Below are positions 31,931 through 43,639 of a DNA stretch of 64,000 nt, one piece after another. The DNA is from Nymphaea colorata. Taxonomy: Eukaryota > Streptophyta > Magnoliopsida > Nymphaeales > Nymphaeaceae. The stretch lies in NCBI RefSeq assembly GCF_008831285.2, contig NC_045144.1, positions 3,960,268-4,024,267 on the forward strand. The letters are read 5' to 3'. Position 1 is the stretch's first letter; each line of letters opens with the position of its first letter. Position numbers and translations under genes: made by a program. The notes beneath the pieces were generated by a model, which ran no database searches, was not told the origin of the DNA, and saw nothing but the letters and a program-made list of their open reading frames with translations.

Positions 31931-33525
31931 TTATGATGCCTCTCTGTCAAAGCGCTCCTCCATAGCACGTTCCAGAATTTTGATTAATGGTTTACTCCCG
32001 CAAAGACGGCCTTCATCGAGAGGAGTTCTACCCCATCTAGCAATAATGACCTTTTGATCAGCACATGGTTGTTTCAAGGAAAATTTGTACGTAGCACATG
32101 GTTGTTTCAAGGAAAATAGATGGTTGGTCAAAGTTACTGCAACCAAAAGATATTCTAGCTACTTAATTGGTTCATATACGGTCATACGGTAGGGAGGAAA
32201 AATCTAGCAAACAAGCCTTTATGATGTTTTAATGATGAAAATGGACACTAAAAACAAGTAATATGGATTGCGGTAGGTCAATCAAGGAGCCACTTCTGTG
32301 ATTTAATTATAAAGCTCGAAAGCATGGTCAAAAGCACTTGTCATCTTATTTAAGCAGCTAGAACCTGATCAGATAAGTGATTCATCAACATCATCAAGTT
32401 GATAGGAGATCACAAGTGGGCAGCATTTCTCGTTGCAAGAAGATTGAAGCTACGTACTATAAATGTATGGGTTAAAGACAAGCAAGGGTAATGAAGAAAC
32501 AGCGAAATCTTCCTGTGAAACTACAGAAATGTTCACTATGTTTGATCTTTTCCCAGAGCTTCCTCTGAAACTACAGATAAGTGCAACTTAGGGTGCATCT
32601 ATCTTTGCAAGAAACACCATGGCAGGGACTCAATGGTCCTGCTAATTGGAAGCCTTACAGGTGTGGATTATGGGAGAGGGAAATTCCAGCTGGTGGTCAC
32701 TTACCTATCCTGGGAGAGTACATCCGCTCCATGCTTTATCAATAAAGTAGCAATTATATGCAACCCTTCGGCGGCTGCAACGTGTAGGGGTGTCCTTTGG
32801 TCATAGTTCTTCGAGTTGGGGTCAATTCCATTGGCCAACAATCGTCTCAAGAGATCGGCATTACTCTCCACTACAACTTTGCACAAGTAGCTTCCGGCGT
32901 CTTCTACATTGAGAGAAGCACCATTTGCAGTAAGAAGGGCGGCAACAGCATCGTGCCCGGCCTTGACAGCCTCTAGCAGAGGAGAATTTCCAAATTTGTC
33001 TGCATCAAAGAGAAACAGATATAATAAGAGATACAGACCACGAAGGAACTACAAATATGAACGTAAAATGCATGCAAGAAACAAACAGAGAGAAGTTAAG
33101 CGACATTGCCTGTAGAATTGACATTTGCTCCTTTTTGTATGAGGAAATGTGCAATACCTTCATATCCTTTCCGTGCAGCCAGATGCTGTAAAATGCAACA
33201 TACCACAACTGTATATCTAAGATGTGTAAAGAATGATAACTAGTTGCTTTGCTATATTAATAGAGTGCAAATTAAGGACAAAAAGCCTAGCGAAATGCAT
33301 CTCGGTTGTCAATTAGGCAGTAGAAAAAAGACTTACCAATGCCGCTCTCCCATCATAGTCCACCTTACATGGATCTGCCCCTGCACCGATCAAGCGTTTC
33401 AAGGTGGTCAAATCCCCGTGGTATGCAGCACTATTCACTCCTAAAGACATTTCTGCTTCTTGTTTCAGAATAAGGTATGAAATATCTGATTCAAGCTGCT
33501 TTATCCGTAGTTCTGTATCTTTACC
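31931..33525 (-). CDS. Potassium channel exons 9-12: ankyrin repeats and short C-terminus
   Basis: Exon 9 encodes AAYHGDLTTLKRLIGAGADPCKVDYDGRAAL. Exon 10 gives HLAARKGYEGIAHFLIQKGANVN. Exon 11 gives FGNSPLLEAVKAG through DQRTPLHVAAAEGLHIIATLLIKHGAD. Exon 12 adds WGRTPLDEGRLCG and ends about 12 residues after KILERA with TAA at 31931-31933. These are four to five ankyrin repeats. SKOR and GORK continue with a KHA domain of roughly 70 residues; I read all three minus frames for some hundreds of bases below 31931 and did not recognise one. Confidence 0.88.
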
Positions 33526-34401
33526 CTGCGGAGACCAGAAAGAGAAAAAGAAGAAAAACATTGTCCGGAATACAGTTTTTCTATCGAGAAAATTTATGGC
33601 AAATACATCACACAACATACGTCATTGGCAAAATCAATCTTATTACTACCTTGAGAAGGTTTCTTAGAACCTGCTGGCCATCAGTGTAATAAAGTTGCAA
33701 AATGCTGCTAAAAGCTTGCTTTTCAATTAGCAAAAGCCTAGATAATTCACAAACGCGAATGGTAAATGGCTGCGGGATGTTGCAAAGAACAGCAACTTCG
33801 CCAAATACACTATATGGCTCCAACCGTCCAATGATGTTCTCTGATCCACCCTCGGCGGCCATTACCACTTCCTGCAACAGAAGGTGCACATCCTCAAAAC
33901 CACATAACATCAAGTACTCAACTAAGAATCTAAAGTTGACTATTTCAGGGAAATTTTGCAGGCACATCAAAGGACATGCACGCATCCCACCTATGTATAT
34001 TGGATCCTCATATTATGCCTTCCCGGGCATACCACTTATGCATGCAATCTAGTGTTTTAAGCAGTTTTTTATAAATCTAACAATGTAGAGATAGATGCAT
34101 ACGAAAACGTAAGAATGACGAAATCTTGAGGATTTGATGTCTAGATATTGGTTTTTATGAGCCGATAAATATATGATTGTTTATTTTTTAAGACCTTAAG
34201 TTTAGTTTGTTTCTTAAGACCTTATAAAATTTAATTAGTACATCAACATCACCCTTCGTGCTTGAGAGTCCAGAGACACTAGGAAGCTAGATAAATGGGA
34301 ACACATTATTGACTTTCTCTGTTCACACACACATGAATATCCGTGGATCCAAATCTATAGCATTCACGACCAAATAAACAAAATAGTATGCATGGCAATT
34401 T

Positions 34402-34466
<65 letters not shown>

Positions 34467-37400
34467 ATGAGTTACTGATGTTGGGAGATCAATGAAGAAA
34501 CCAATAAACATCCAAATGAACATCCGTGCTAGTGATGATGCTTACTTACCAAACTCCCATGGTATACTACATATACTTGATCTACAGGATTTCCTTGCTC
34601 AAGGATCACTTCCCCTGGAAGGAAGGATTCTTCATTCATCTTTACCACCTGCAAATGAGTGACATTTTTCTTTCTAAGCACGTGGCTTCTTTATGATAAA
34701 AAAAGCCTTAGAGGGCTGCTTGGAACATACGATTTGATTTAGGAAGTCCTCACTGCATCCTTCCAACAGGGGAACTTGGTGAATTGCTTCACTATATAAA
34801 GCTTGAGAAATCTGCACGAATAAAATGGTCAACCAAGAACCACTCTATGCTGATGGATTTGGTACTTGGTTTCTTAATAAAGAATCATGCAGTCATGGTG
34901 AAAAAATGTAGCTCACAGAAGCCAATATCAGTAGACGTCGTTGTCGAGAGTTAGGTACACTGAAAAAAAGGTTTACCTTGGCTCGAATAGAAACGGGGAT
35001 ATCCTCAAGAATACTTGCTTTAGTGTAGCTGCTTTCATATTGCAATTGCAGATGACTTTTGATCTGTGACCTGATATCTTTACCCAACTTGTTTCTGTTC
35101 ATGTATTTTATGAGGTCTGTCATTCTATCCCTGTATCTCTCGGTCTTGGAGCCTTTAACAATAAGCGCAGTCATGTTCCCGATCAAATATGCTCCTAGTA
35201 TCATGTCAAATGATACATAAATCATAATAAAGATCATCTCCCTCAGATTCACAGCATGAATATCACCATAACCTGAAGAAATTTATGTCAGAAAATCAGC
35301 GCGATTACTTGATCTCGAAGATGGATATCAAGGAATACTAGCATTGGGAACGTGATTTCCAAGTGGCCAGCACTTTGAATACGTGAATCATACAGGTGAA
35401 AAGCTTTGCAGCTGCACATTATAATATGTTGATCTTGCCACGTACCGAGTAACCGGACTTCGCTCAACCTCCAACTCCAACAAGTCTTGCTGATTCAAAC
35501 TTCTCAGTTATAAAATGATCAAATGTTTGTAGATAAATTTCCATAAAACATAAAGTTTAAATTGTTTTCTATTATTTATATAATTATGTTACAAAGGAAA
35601 TATGTACTCCATAAATATAAACATGTAAAAGAAAATCTATTATGGTCAGTTTGGACATTTTCAAATTATGAAACTTAATAACTTGGTGAGTATCCATTGA
35701 ATTTTCAACTAAAGGGAGTTCGGGTCAGATTTACATGGACCAGTCAACTGGAGACTGGTCCGGAACTCCATTCGGGTTTTGAACAGCCGACTCCGTGTGT
35801 GTGTGCGAGGGGTGGATGCATGCTTTCACATACCCACAGTTGCCATGGTGACAATAGCAAAGTACAGGGATGTTATATATCGCGTCCACAGATCAATTTC
35901 TCTGAAGTTGAGGTACTTGTAGTCCCCCAGCGTAAGGCTTCCGATCCAAGTGTTGCCTTCCTTAGCAGGTGGCAGAGTTGTGGCAAGGTAGTAGAAGATG
36001 CAGGCTGCAGTGTGTGTGCAGTACAGTTCCACAGTGATGAGCTTCACAATTCTTGTGAACAGATAGTTGATGCGGATGTCTTTTTCCATCTTCTTCAAGA
36101 ATCGGGTTACCATCCTTGCACGATACAAACGCAGCAAGATAAGGCACCTCACCACTTCGCTTCTTCCTGTGATCTGGGTGCCACAAGGTAAAGAGCCTCT
36201 TTCAAAATGGTTCACCAATCAAAACATACACGCAGACTGACGAGAAGTACTCTAGATAGATGCATGCATTTCGTTTGCCAAGAAAACTTGCTTTGGATCA
36301 AATCATCGAAGATCAGTTCAGTGCAATCTAAACCGCTGATTGTTCATAACCCAGGAGGAACTCACGTATGACGTACCAGTATCAAAAACTGAATCAATCG
36401 ACATATTCTTTGTGGAAAAACAGAAGAAGACAACACATTTATCAAGTTAAATTGCAAAGGTTTGGCATACTGGGGAGTTCAACAAATGTTTAATTTTCCT
36501 TGAATTTTAGAGGATAACTGCAAAAAAAAAAAAAAAAATCCATTGTGACCACGTGATCGTACCACCCTGATAGCGTTTGGAGCTGCCAACCACGTGTTTG
36601 TCGATAACTCAGAAATAAACTGCAAATCTCCGGTCGAGTAACTTGTAAAACATTTGTATTCTGTAATCGTCCGTTTAGGTAATGAGGAACTTAAAAAGTC
36701 AGAAGAATCCGAGGGCCATAACCAAGGTAGAGACAAGCTACAGCTACAGAAGAAACGTTTAAGACAATCCAGTCCTTTTCTTTCCTTTACTCATTAACTA
36801 TGAGTAGTAGGCTAGTAGCTTTCCATTATTCATTATGTACATAGGCAAACGAGTTTGTGTCATTTGGGAAATACTTACAGGACTTTCTAAGTATTTGAGG
36901 CCAGGATGCATTTCTGAATGTAAAAGGTTTAGATAAAATGGAAAAGGTTGACACGAGCCACTCACTTTGTAGATGATATCCCAAGGAAAGCAAGCGAGAA
37001 GGTCCAGGGCCATATCGGACTTTGCATAGCTACAAGAAGCCAAAGAGTCAAACAATATCAGTCAGCCAGCCGGCCAAGCCTGATAAATCTGTAATTATAT
37101 GTTCTAAACAAACATGAAGCATACATGAATTAATTATGGGTGGTAGATTACTTTGACTGATATAGGTTGATAAAGTATAAAGTACTATCATTAATTTTTT
37201 TTTTTTTTTTTGCAGAAGTGACTCTATAATTAACGCCTTATAAGTTACCAATCAGATTTGAATGAACAATTCCTAATTAATTCATGTAATTCTAATATTC
37301 ACTTAATTGTATGTACATATGTATCATCATGTTGTTTTGCATTTTGTACAACAAAGGAATAATAACGTTGAACTCACTTGAGAACAATGCTTCGTCTATG

Positions 37401-38341
37401 ATGGACCAATCTGTACGTGTGTGGATCTCGATACGCCAGAAAACAGCGGAGGACGACATCAGCCAAGAATATGAACTGGGCATTAGCGTCCAGCATCATC
37501 ACCTGATATGGCAGACCCCTGAAGAAGCCGAACTCCAGCGGCGTGAAGAACGTGGAGTACATGGACCAGAGCACTATGAAGTTCTCCCAGAACTTGTAAA
37601 ACCTGCAACATGATCATGAACATTCATTTCTTCCTCTTAGCGTTCCGTTGCCCCCATGTCCTCTTCGTTTCTTGTCAGACCATAGCTTGTGCAATCTTAT
37701 TGCACAAAATCCGTCCAACTACGAATACTTCAGGGATTACTCGCTTAATCTTCTTTTCAAAAGTCTCAGAATTGAATTTAGATTGCAGAGAGTGATTTTA
37801 CACGTATGATGGATACCTGATGATTAGTATTTGGTTGATGTTGGGGAAGGACACCTAGACGGCAATTACAGACCGGACTAATTGAGCAGAGGAATACCTG
37901 CCTGCTATCAGGATGTATGACCCAGCCACCACAATGGCTGTTGGGGAGATTGAAACTGCCGCTGTCCCAGTAGTATTTGTTCCTCCTCACGCCGAGAGGC
38001 CCGGAGAAGAAGGCCAACCCGCCCGCCACCGATCCACGTACCGAGTCGTCAATCTCGTTCAACTCGAACTCTTGTTTAATCTGATGATCCCCTGAAGGAC
38101 TCATCATCGCCTTCTTCTTCGTCTTCTTCTTGTGCTTGCCGTTGATATGCAGCTGCGTTGATGGCATCCCTCCCGTTCCCCCTGTCTCTGCCCCTGGATG
38201 CACTCTTGCTGTTATAGAGCATTGGGAGGAGGAGGGAGCAGAAGAAGATGACAGGGGGGCCTCGTCCTTGCCCCGCCTGCGGTTATTGGGCGTGCCTGGC
38301 TGGCCACCACCTGGTGCTGACGACGACGTTATAGGGAGCAT
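31931..38341 (-). CDS. SKOR/GORK-type outward-rectifying Shaker potassium channel (12 exons)
   Basis: This voltage-gated channel releases K+ across the plasma membrane. Exons in transcription order: 38341-37902, 37602-37378, 37029-36966, 36173-35834, 35272-34977, 34811-34731, 34648-34550, 33871-33650, 33525-33337, 33185-33110, 32999-32705, 32036-31931. The joined frame is 2433 bases (810 residues). It encodes a low-complexity basic N-terminus, S1 (FIVLWSMYSTFFTPLEFGFF), S2-S6, pore TVGYGD (355-360), a cyclic-nucleotide-binding-like domain (about 460-580) and ankyrin repeats (about 605-790). S6 has SFDMILGAYLIGN, the SKOR-type Asp-Met-Ile motif. The start is the first in-frame ATG after an upstream TGA. 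Introns 1 and 10 need GC donors for the conserved reading. The usual C-terminal KHA domain is not seen. Confidence 0.93.
33650..34811 (-). CDS. Potassium channel exons 6-8: C-linker and cyclic-nucleotide-binding-like domain
   Basis: Exon 6 encodes the end of the C-linker (VPLLEGCSEDFLNQI). Exon 7 holds FLPGEVILEQGNPVDQVYVVYHG, the first strands of the domain. Exon 8 gives GRLEPYSVFGEVAVLCNIPQPFTIRVCELSRLLLIEK, the core of the fold. The domain in plant Shaker channels acts mainly in assembly; cyclic nucleotide binding is not implied by the sequence. Confidence 0.9.
34402..34465. repeat. TA/TG compound microsatellite in channel intron 7
   Basis: About 12 TA repeats are followed by about 20 TG repeats. 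The tract is intronic and has no effect on the frame. Confidence 0.95.
34977..37602 (-). CDS. Potassium channel exons 2-5: voltage sensor and pore
   Basis: Exon 2 encodes S1 and S2 and ends AYRDPHTYRLVHH. Exon 3 (64 bases) encodes the S3 segment SDMALDLLACFPWDIIYK. Exon 4 encodes S4 (RCLILLRLYRARMVTRFLKKMEKD), S5 (LITVELYCTHTAACIFYYLATTLP) and the pore helix. The selectivity filter is split by intron 4: the Gly codon of TVGYGD is G before and GT after the junction. Exon 5 completes GYGDIHAVN and runs through S6 into the C-linker (IRSQIKSHLQLQYES). All four introns flanking these exons have in-phase junctions. Confidence 0.93.
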
Positions 38342-39846
38342 GGGGACCCACGCCCCCTCGTGGAAGGGTACCGAAACTGAAACTGAAACCGTGAGTGTGA
38401 CTTCTACCAAGTGTTCTGGAGCCAACTCTAATTCTCTGTTGCAGTGCTTTGATCCCCTCGTCCCTCACACTGCAGCTCCTTCATTTCTTTTACCATCGTT
38501 TTCATCTCCTCCATTGACTATGTGCTTCATCGTTCACTCCACAAGAATCTCTGATGGTGGAAAGAGGACCATAGGCATGGTGGAGGAGGAGAAAGGATCG
38601 GCTGAGCTGTGAACTAATATAACTAACAAAAGTTAAGATCTGATAATACCATTTATGAGATAAAGGTGGTAATGACGTGCACATTTAATTTAAGAATGAG
38701 TAGTCCCGCCCACTTCTTCAATCGAACGAGTCAGAATCTTGGTTCTTCAAAAAACAATTACTCGTTGAAACTTGAAGTTAACATTTGATTGCTTCCTTCC
38801 TGCATGCACTCCTAGTAGGTAAGAGCCAGTGCTGTCATCGTCCCGAAGCCATCAACGTCTCTCGGTATGCGCGGCAACCCCAGCAGTGATGGCACATGGA
38901 TAGCTTATGTATTGACGGACATGCAACTTCACGTATCATCGATCAAAATAATTTAGTGTCTCTGTTTCTTGCTTAGAAACTAGATTCAATAATGGAAAAA
39001 CTAAAACGTATCTCGCTTTGTTAACTTCTTTTTTCCTTTTACCTGCATGGCAATAACATCATATCAGTTTTGTACATGAAACGAAAGAGCTAGAGAAAGA
39101 AAAGGAGCCTTAGTAATTTGGTATCTCACCCCAAAAGATCAGTGGTTGGAAAGTGGGCTACCCGAAACACTAAGATGAGTCCTAAGAAACAGTGAGGCAC
39201 CGCTGCCTACGCTACTGTTATTTTCCTCTTAAGACAGACGGTGTTCCTGTTCCATTATGGAGCGATTAGGGGGGCAAGGCTTGCTTGGATTGTGGATGGA
39301 TCGCTAGAATTGTTCAGTACAAAAATAAAGACAGCCTTCTTTATTCGGCCCTACCTTTTACATATAATTTCACTGTTTCCAATTTTTTAATAAAAACTAC
39401 ATTCCAGAAGAAATAAGAGTTGGAAGTAAACATTATAAGAAACAAAGAAATGTTAATTAGAACGATGTTAATATAAATTAGTGATAAAGTGTGTTGTGAC
39501 AGTTCGAGAAGGTTCTTTCCTTCTCTAGAGAATGTCCGATTCGCTTAATTGTGAATCGTATCTGTTGTGACAAACTTGCATTGCGCAGGGCATGCCCTGC
39601 TATAGCATCTGCGATATATTCTGTACATCATTCTATTTGGAAATATAGAATTGACTTGTCTCTGCACTCTCTACGTAAAAATTGACTTGTCTCTGCACTC
39701 TCTGCGCTTTACGTTTCCTTCTATGGTTCCATGCGCCAACATGGTATTAGAGCCAGCATAATAAGGAGGAAATGAAACAAAGGCAGATCAAGGAGGCAAT
39801 TTCTTCCACTCCTCCTCCCTCGAAGGCTCACCCACCCCTCATCATT
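38342..39846. other. Upstream region of the potassium-channel gene
   Basis: This interval holds the likely 5' leader and promoter. An in-frame TGA precedes the chosen ATG by about 130 bases. No other coding sequence is recognised. It ends at the C3 retrotransposon, about 1.5 kb upstream of the start codon. Confidence 0.5.
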
Positions 39847-39851
39847 TAAAC

Positions 39852-40150
39852 TGTTAGCAAAATCATAGGGATCGCTTCCATTTTTCTATTGAAAAGGTCT
39901 ATCTACAGCTGCCGTTCTCACAGTTTATTTTATAATCAAGATTTTGTTTCTTTGTTTATCACCTAGGATTTTTGTGTAATTTTCTTATCTAAAATGGTTT
40001 GACCTGTATTCTATAGATTGAGAGTTTACCTTCTCTCAAAATCATCACAGAAAATAAAGTGAGAGCTTCCTTTTTTTCAGTAGATGTAGGCATTAAATAC
40101 CAAACCACGTAAGTCCTTGAGTTCTTTCTTTTTTTCTTCATGTTTTAACA
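39852..40150 (+). repeat. C3 left LTR
   Basis: This LTR is 299 bp, TG...CA bounded. It aligns end to end with 46706-47005 with scattered substitutions and small indels. Confidence 0.92.
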
Positions 40151-40162
40151 TGGTATCAAAGC
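40151..40162 (+). other. C3 primer-binding site
   Basis: TGGTATCAAAGC directly follows the LTR. It is the same one-base variant of the initiator-methionine tRNA complement as in C2. Confidence 0.85.
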
Positions 40163-40485
40163 AAGGTTCCTATTGACGTCGTTCACTGCTTAACAGCTTT
40201 GCTGTTTTTCAAGGCTCCATCGATCGGAGGTGTCGCCGGCAAAACAACATTTTTTTTGCATTGCGGGAGGCTCAACAGAAATCAGAGTATTACCGGAGAT
40301 CACCAAATCTCTATGATTGATTTGGGAAAAGCCCCAATATCTGGCGAAGGAGAATCGTGAACAGCCGGAGTACTCTGTTCTACTGCTGCAAATTTAGAAG
40401 GAAGAGGAGTTCTGTCCCTTCCATCTAATTCCAGGCGAGAACTCCAAACCGGCGGACCTGCGTTCTTCTTCCCAGCGTCCTCCTC

Positions 40486-40625
40486 GGCACCGTGAGAAAG
40501 AAGAGCGAGGAAGGGGAGGTGCCCACGAAATTCCAGGTCGTGGGGTGCGTTCTCTCTGGGCGCCGTGACAAAGAAGAGCGAGGAAGAGGAGGTGCCCACG
40601 ACATTCCAGGTCGTGGGGCTCGTGA
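40486..40625. repeat. 73-bp tandem repeat in C3 leader
   Basis: A unit beginning GGC(A/G)CCGTGA and containing AAGAAGAGCGAGGAA and ATTCCAGGTCGTGGGG occurs twice with a 73-bp period; the second copy is slightly shortened. Confidence 0.85.
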
Positions 40626-41015
40626 TTTGGCGTCATCCCTTTTTTGTTCCTTGCTACGTGCTAAGGAGGGAGTCCATTTCTCTCGTAAAAGGAAAGGGGA
40701 AGAAGATGCCACGTATGAGGTGAGGAATTGTTGCCTTGCATTGACCCTACGCTTTTTTTTGGAAGTGGTATTCATAGCAAGAAGGAGGTGCTACCACGTG
40801 TGAGTGTGGGAGATCTTTCCTAACGCCAGCTGGGGAAGAGATTAAAAAAAGAAGGATGACCAGACCTGCGAAAATTTCACTTTTGGCGTTATTTCTCTTA
40901 ACGCTTGACATATTATTGCCGATGGATGGCTGACATTCAACCTCAAGATGTTCAAAGAGGCGGAATTTACACGGGATCAAAATCCTCTGAACAGCATGGT
41001 AGCACATTCACATCG

Positions 41016-43639
41016 AAAATCACATTCACTCTTCTTAATGGTGCAAACTATTTAAGAAATACGGTAGCGAAACAAATAAAATTCAAAATTTTAAAAAAAT
41101 TCCGATTTAATAAACGCGGAAAGAATTTTTTTTACCGTTAACATGGAAATCGAAATTTTATTTTAGGAAATATGTTTCCACCGCGAGAAGTGAAAACATA
41201 TTTCCGGTTTTTTTTTTGCCCGTTAGGACACGCTCGCTCCCATCTCTCGCGTCGCCTCTTCCCTCCTGCTGCTGCCTCCCCTGGTCGTCTCTTTTGCAGC
41301 TCGTCGTCTCTGTCAATCCCTCGCTTCCAACTCACACAGAGGATTTTCCCATTGAAGCTGGAAACAGACGCCTTTTCCAACTCCTGCACAAGAAGCTGTG
41401 TCTCCCTCTACCATCCGTCACTTTCAGACACAATTGCAGCCTCTTGCAGAGCTAAACAAGCGGCTACAGGCACCAGTCTTTGGAGACACTTTGTAGATTT
41501 GACCTCCGCGACCTTCCATCCTCATGAGGCATACATCGACAGGTACCAAAAACCCCCTTCTTTCACTTTCTCTCACTCTCACACACACTCTCTCTCTCTC
41601 TGCTGCAACTTCAGATTGTATCATGTTTTGGAGGCTCTTGTTGATGTGCGATAGGCGTGCTTGTTCATGGGAGTGTCGGTTCTATGTGCATATTTTTCCC
41701 ATTTGGGTATTACAGGTTCATGCACAGAATGCCTAATGCCTCTTAACTGTTTGTTAAAATGCATCTGCCTTGAAAATTGGTATGGAAGTAATTTCAGTAA
41801 CTTATCCCAGACTGGGAATACAATTTCGATGCTCTTGACTCAGATTGGCCTAAAACCCCCTGCATAACCTAATTTTTGGTTCTTGTAGGCTATTCTTATT
41901 ATGAAATTATCTGTGAATACAAAGTCTAACCATTTTATGTTTACGATCTTCTGAATTTGCCTTCTCAGTCTGGTGCTAATTGCTGCTGCTATTTGAGACA
42001 AATGTCGCTGGAGGGGATGTTGGTCTAGCTTTTCTAAGAACGTCCTTATATATCAGATGGGTAAAGCTTCACACCAACTCTCTTGAAAAGGGAAATTGGA
42101 CGTCAATTCTCTTGGGGCCTTCGGCAAATCTTTTATGTGCAATCAAATGGAGCCAGGTTGCTGCTGCTATATACTGCTTGTTTGGATGAAGGGGAAGTGA
42201 CTCAAATTCTCTCATCAAATCAAAGAAGGGGAAATAAGGGGAACGAAGAGGAAAGAAATGGTATTATTATAAATGAAGTTAAGTAATGTGTATCTTATTT
42301 CTCTTCCTTCATGTCAGTCACATGATTCTACTACATGCTGCTTGTTTGGTTGGACTATGCTGATCATGGAGTTGAAAATGTATTCTAGAGCCTCATTTGT
42401 TTCTTACATGTGAAGTGGCCGTCTTGTGAATAAGGAAAGTGCTGCTTTCATTTGTTTTTAATGTCCTTTGTTTATTTATTAGATTGACAACACTTTTTAC
42501 TCCTGCTTGCTTCATAATTTTATTACGTTAGGTTTCTTGGTTGTAAAGAGTTATTTAACTGTTTTTCTATCATTCCCCCCCTTTAACTGGAAATATGTTT
42601 CTTTATTATCAAACACATAAATAAATTTCTGAAAATTTATTTCTCGATCATCACACACTCATCAAAATGAGAATCGAAAAGATTTTTCTCATTCATTTTT
42701 TCCAGGAAATATATTTTCGATTCCAGATTTCCAGGCCATTAAACGGGCCCTAGTGGAAGATCTAAAGCGGGATACATCAACGGAAAAATCAAACCTCCTG
42801 CTCCCAATGATCCCGCGTATGAAGAATGGGAATCTGAAAACGACATGGTTATGTCATGGTTGATAAATTCTATAGAGACATCGATAGCAAATTTGTTCAT
42901 ATATCAAGATACAGCTCAAGGCATTTGGGAGTCACTCAAAGAGCTATTCAGTGAGCAAAACAATCTTGCTCGAATATATCAAATCCAATGTGAGATTGCT
43001 AATCTCACGGTGGGAGACAAGGATGTCAATCTCTACCTCGGCAGACTTCGCAGCCTTTTCGATGAACTCCTTCAATATCGTCCGGCTACGTCTGATCCCG
43101 ATATATTCAAACATCGGCTTGAGAAAGATAAAATCTTCAAAATTCTTGCTGGGCTCAGTGAAGATTATGAGACCTTGCGCAGCCAGATCATGAACTCCTC
43201 ACCTCTTCCAACTTTCAACACGGTTTGTCAAATTATTCAAAAAAAAGTTTTCAGGTGGAGAGTTATGAATTCATCCACCAAAGATGAGAGTGCAGGAGAA
43301 AAGTCAGGAAAAATGGTGTATATTTCTCGAACTCAAGAAGGTCAGAGAAGCGGATCAAATAAAATAAGAACTCAGAGCAAACTGAAATGCACTCACTGCA
43401 AAAAGACTGGTCATACTCGTGAACGATGTTGGGAGATCATAGGAAGACCCAAGAAGCCGACCACGTCTTCAAAAGATATTAACTTGGCAAACTTTGTTAC
43501 AAAGGATGATTTGGAAAAATTCTTTCAAAAATTTATCAAGACTAATCTCGTCTCCTCTCAACCAGTCGGAGAAAGTTCTAAAGGTAAACCTTTAGCTTTT
43601 CTTTCTATGAAAAAAAATAATGCTTGGATTATTGACTAA
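41016..43639 (+). pseudogene. C3 gag (interrupted)
   Basis: The N-terminal motif LLNGANYL lies before the insertion. The main frame from about 42745 to 43639 encodes KIKPPAPNDPAYEEW, MVMSWLINSIETSIA, LYLGRLRSLFDELL and the zinc knuckle CTHCKKTGHTRERC (about 43387-43430). A TAA at 43637-43639 falls in the protease active-site motif. Confidence 0.88.
41070..42744. mobile_element. Insertion of unknown type splitting C3 gag
   Basis: The gag frame breaks off after ITFTLLNGANYL (about 41020-41060) and resumes at about 42747 with SGRSKAGYINGKIKPP, residues that should be only a few codons apart. The sequence between contains a C/T-rich stretch at 41220-41460 that looks like a plant 5' untranslated leader, then AT-rich sequence, and ends CCATTAAACGGGCCC. 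I could not find a matching terminal repeat at the left end or a target duplication. It may be a DNA element carrying a captured gene fragment. The left boundary is approximate. Confidence 0.6.

Noticed and set aside
35697-36191. 164-codon plus-strand frame
   Set aside because: It is antisense to channel exon 4, whose splice sites and S4-pore homology are clear.
38283-38468. Alternative upstream start for the potassium channel, including a frame from 38425
   Set aside because: The frame from 38425 begins with TTG (Leu), not ATG; the first in-frame ATG after the upstream TGA is at 38341. The other frame (38468) is in a different phase and would need an unsupported splice.
41172-41654. 160-codon plus-strand frame in the C3 insertion
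   Set aside because: It is low-complexity Ser/Leu/Phe-rich reading of a C/T-rich leader-like stretch; no domain is seen, and an overlapping frame on the same strand looks equally open.
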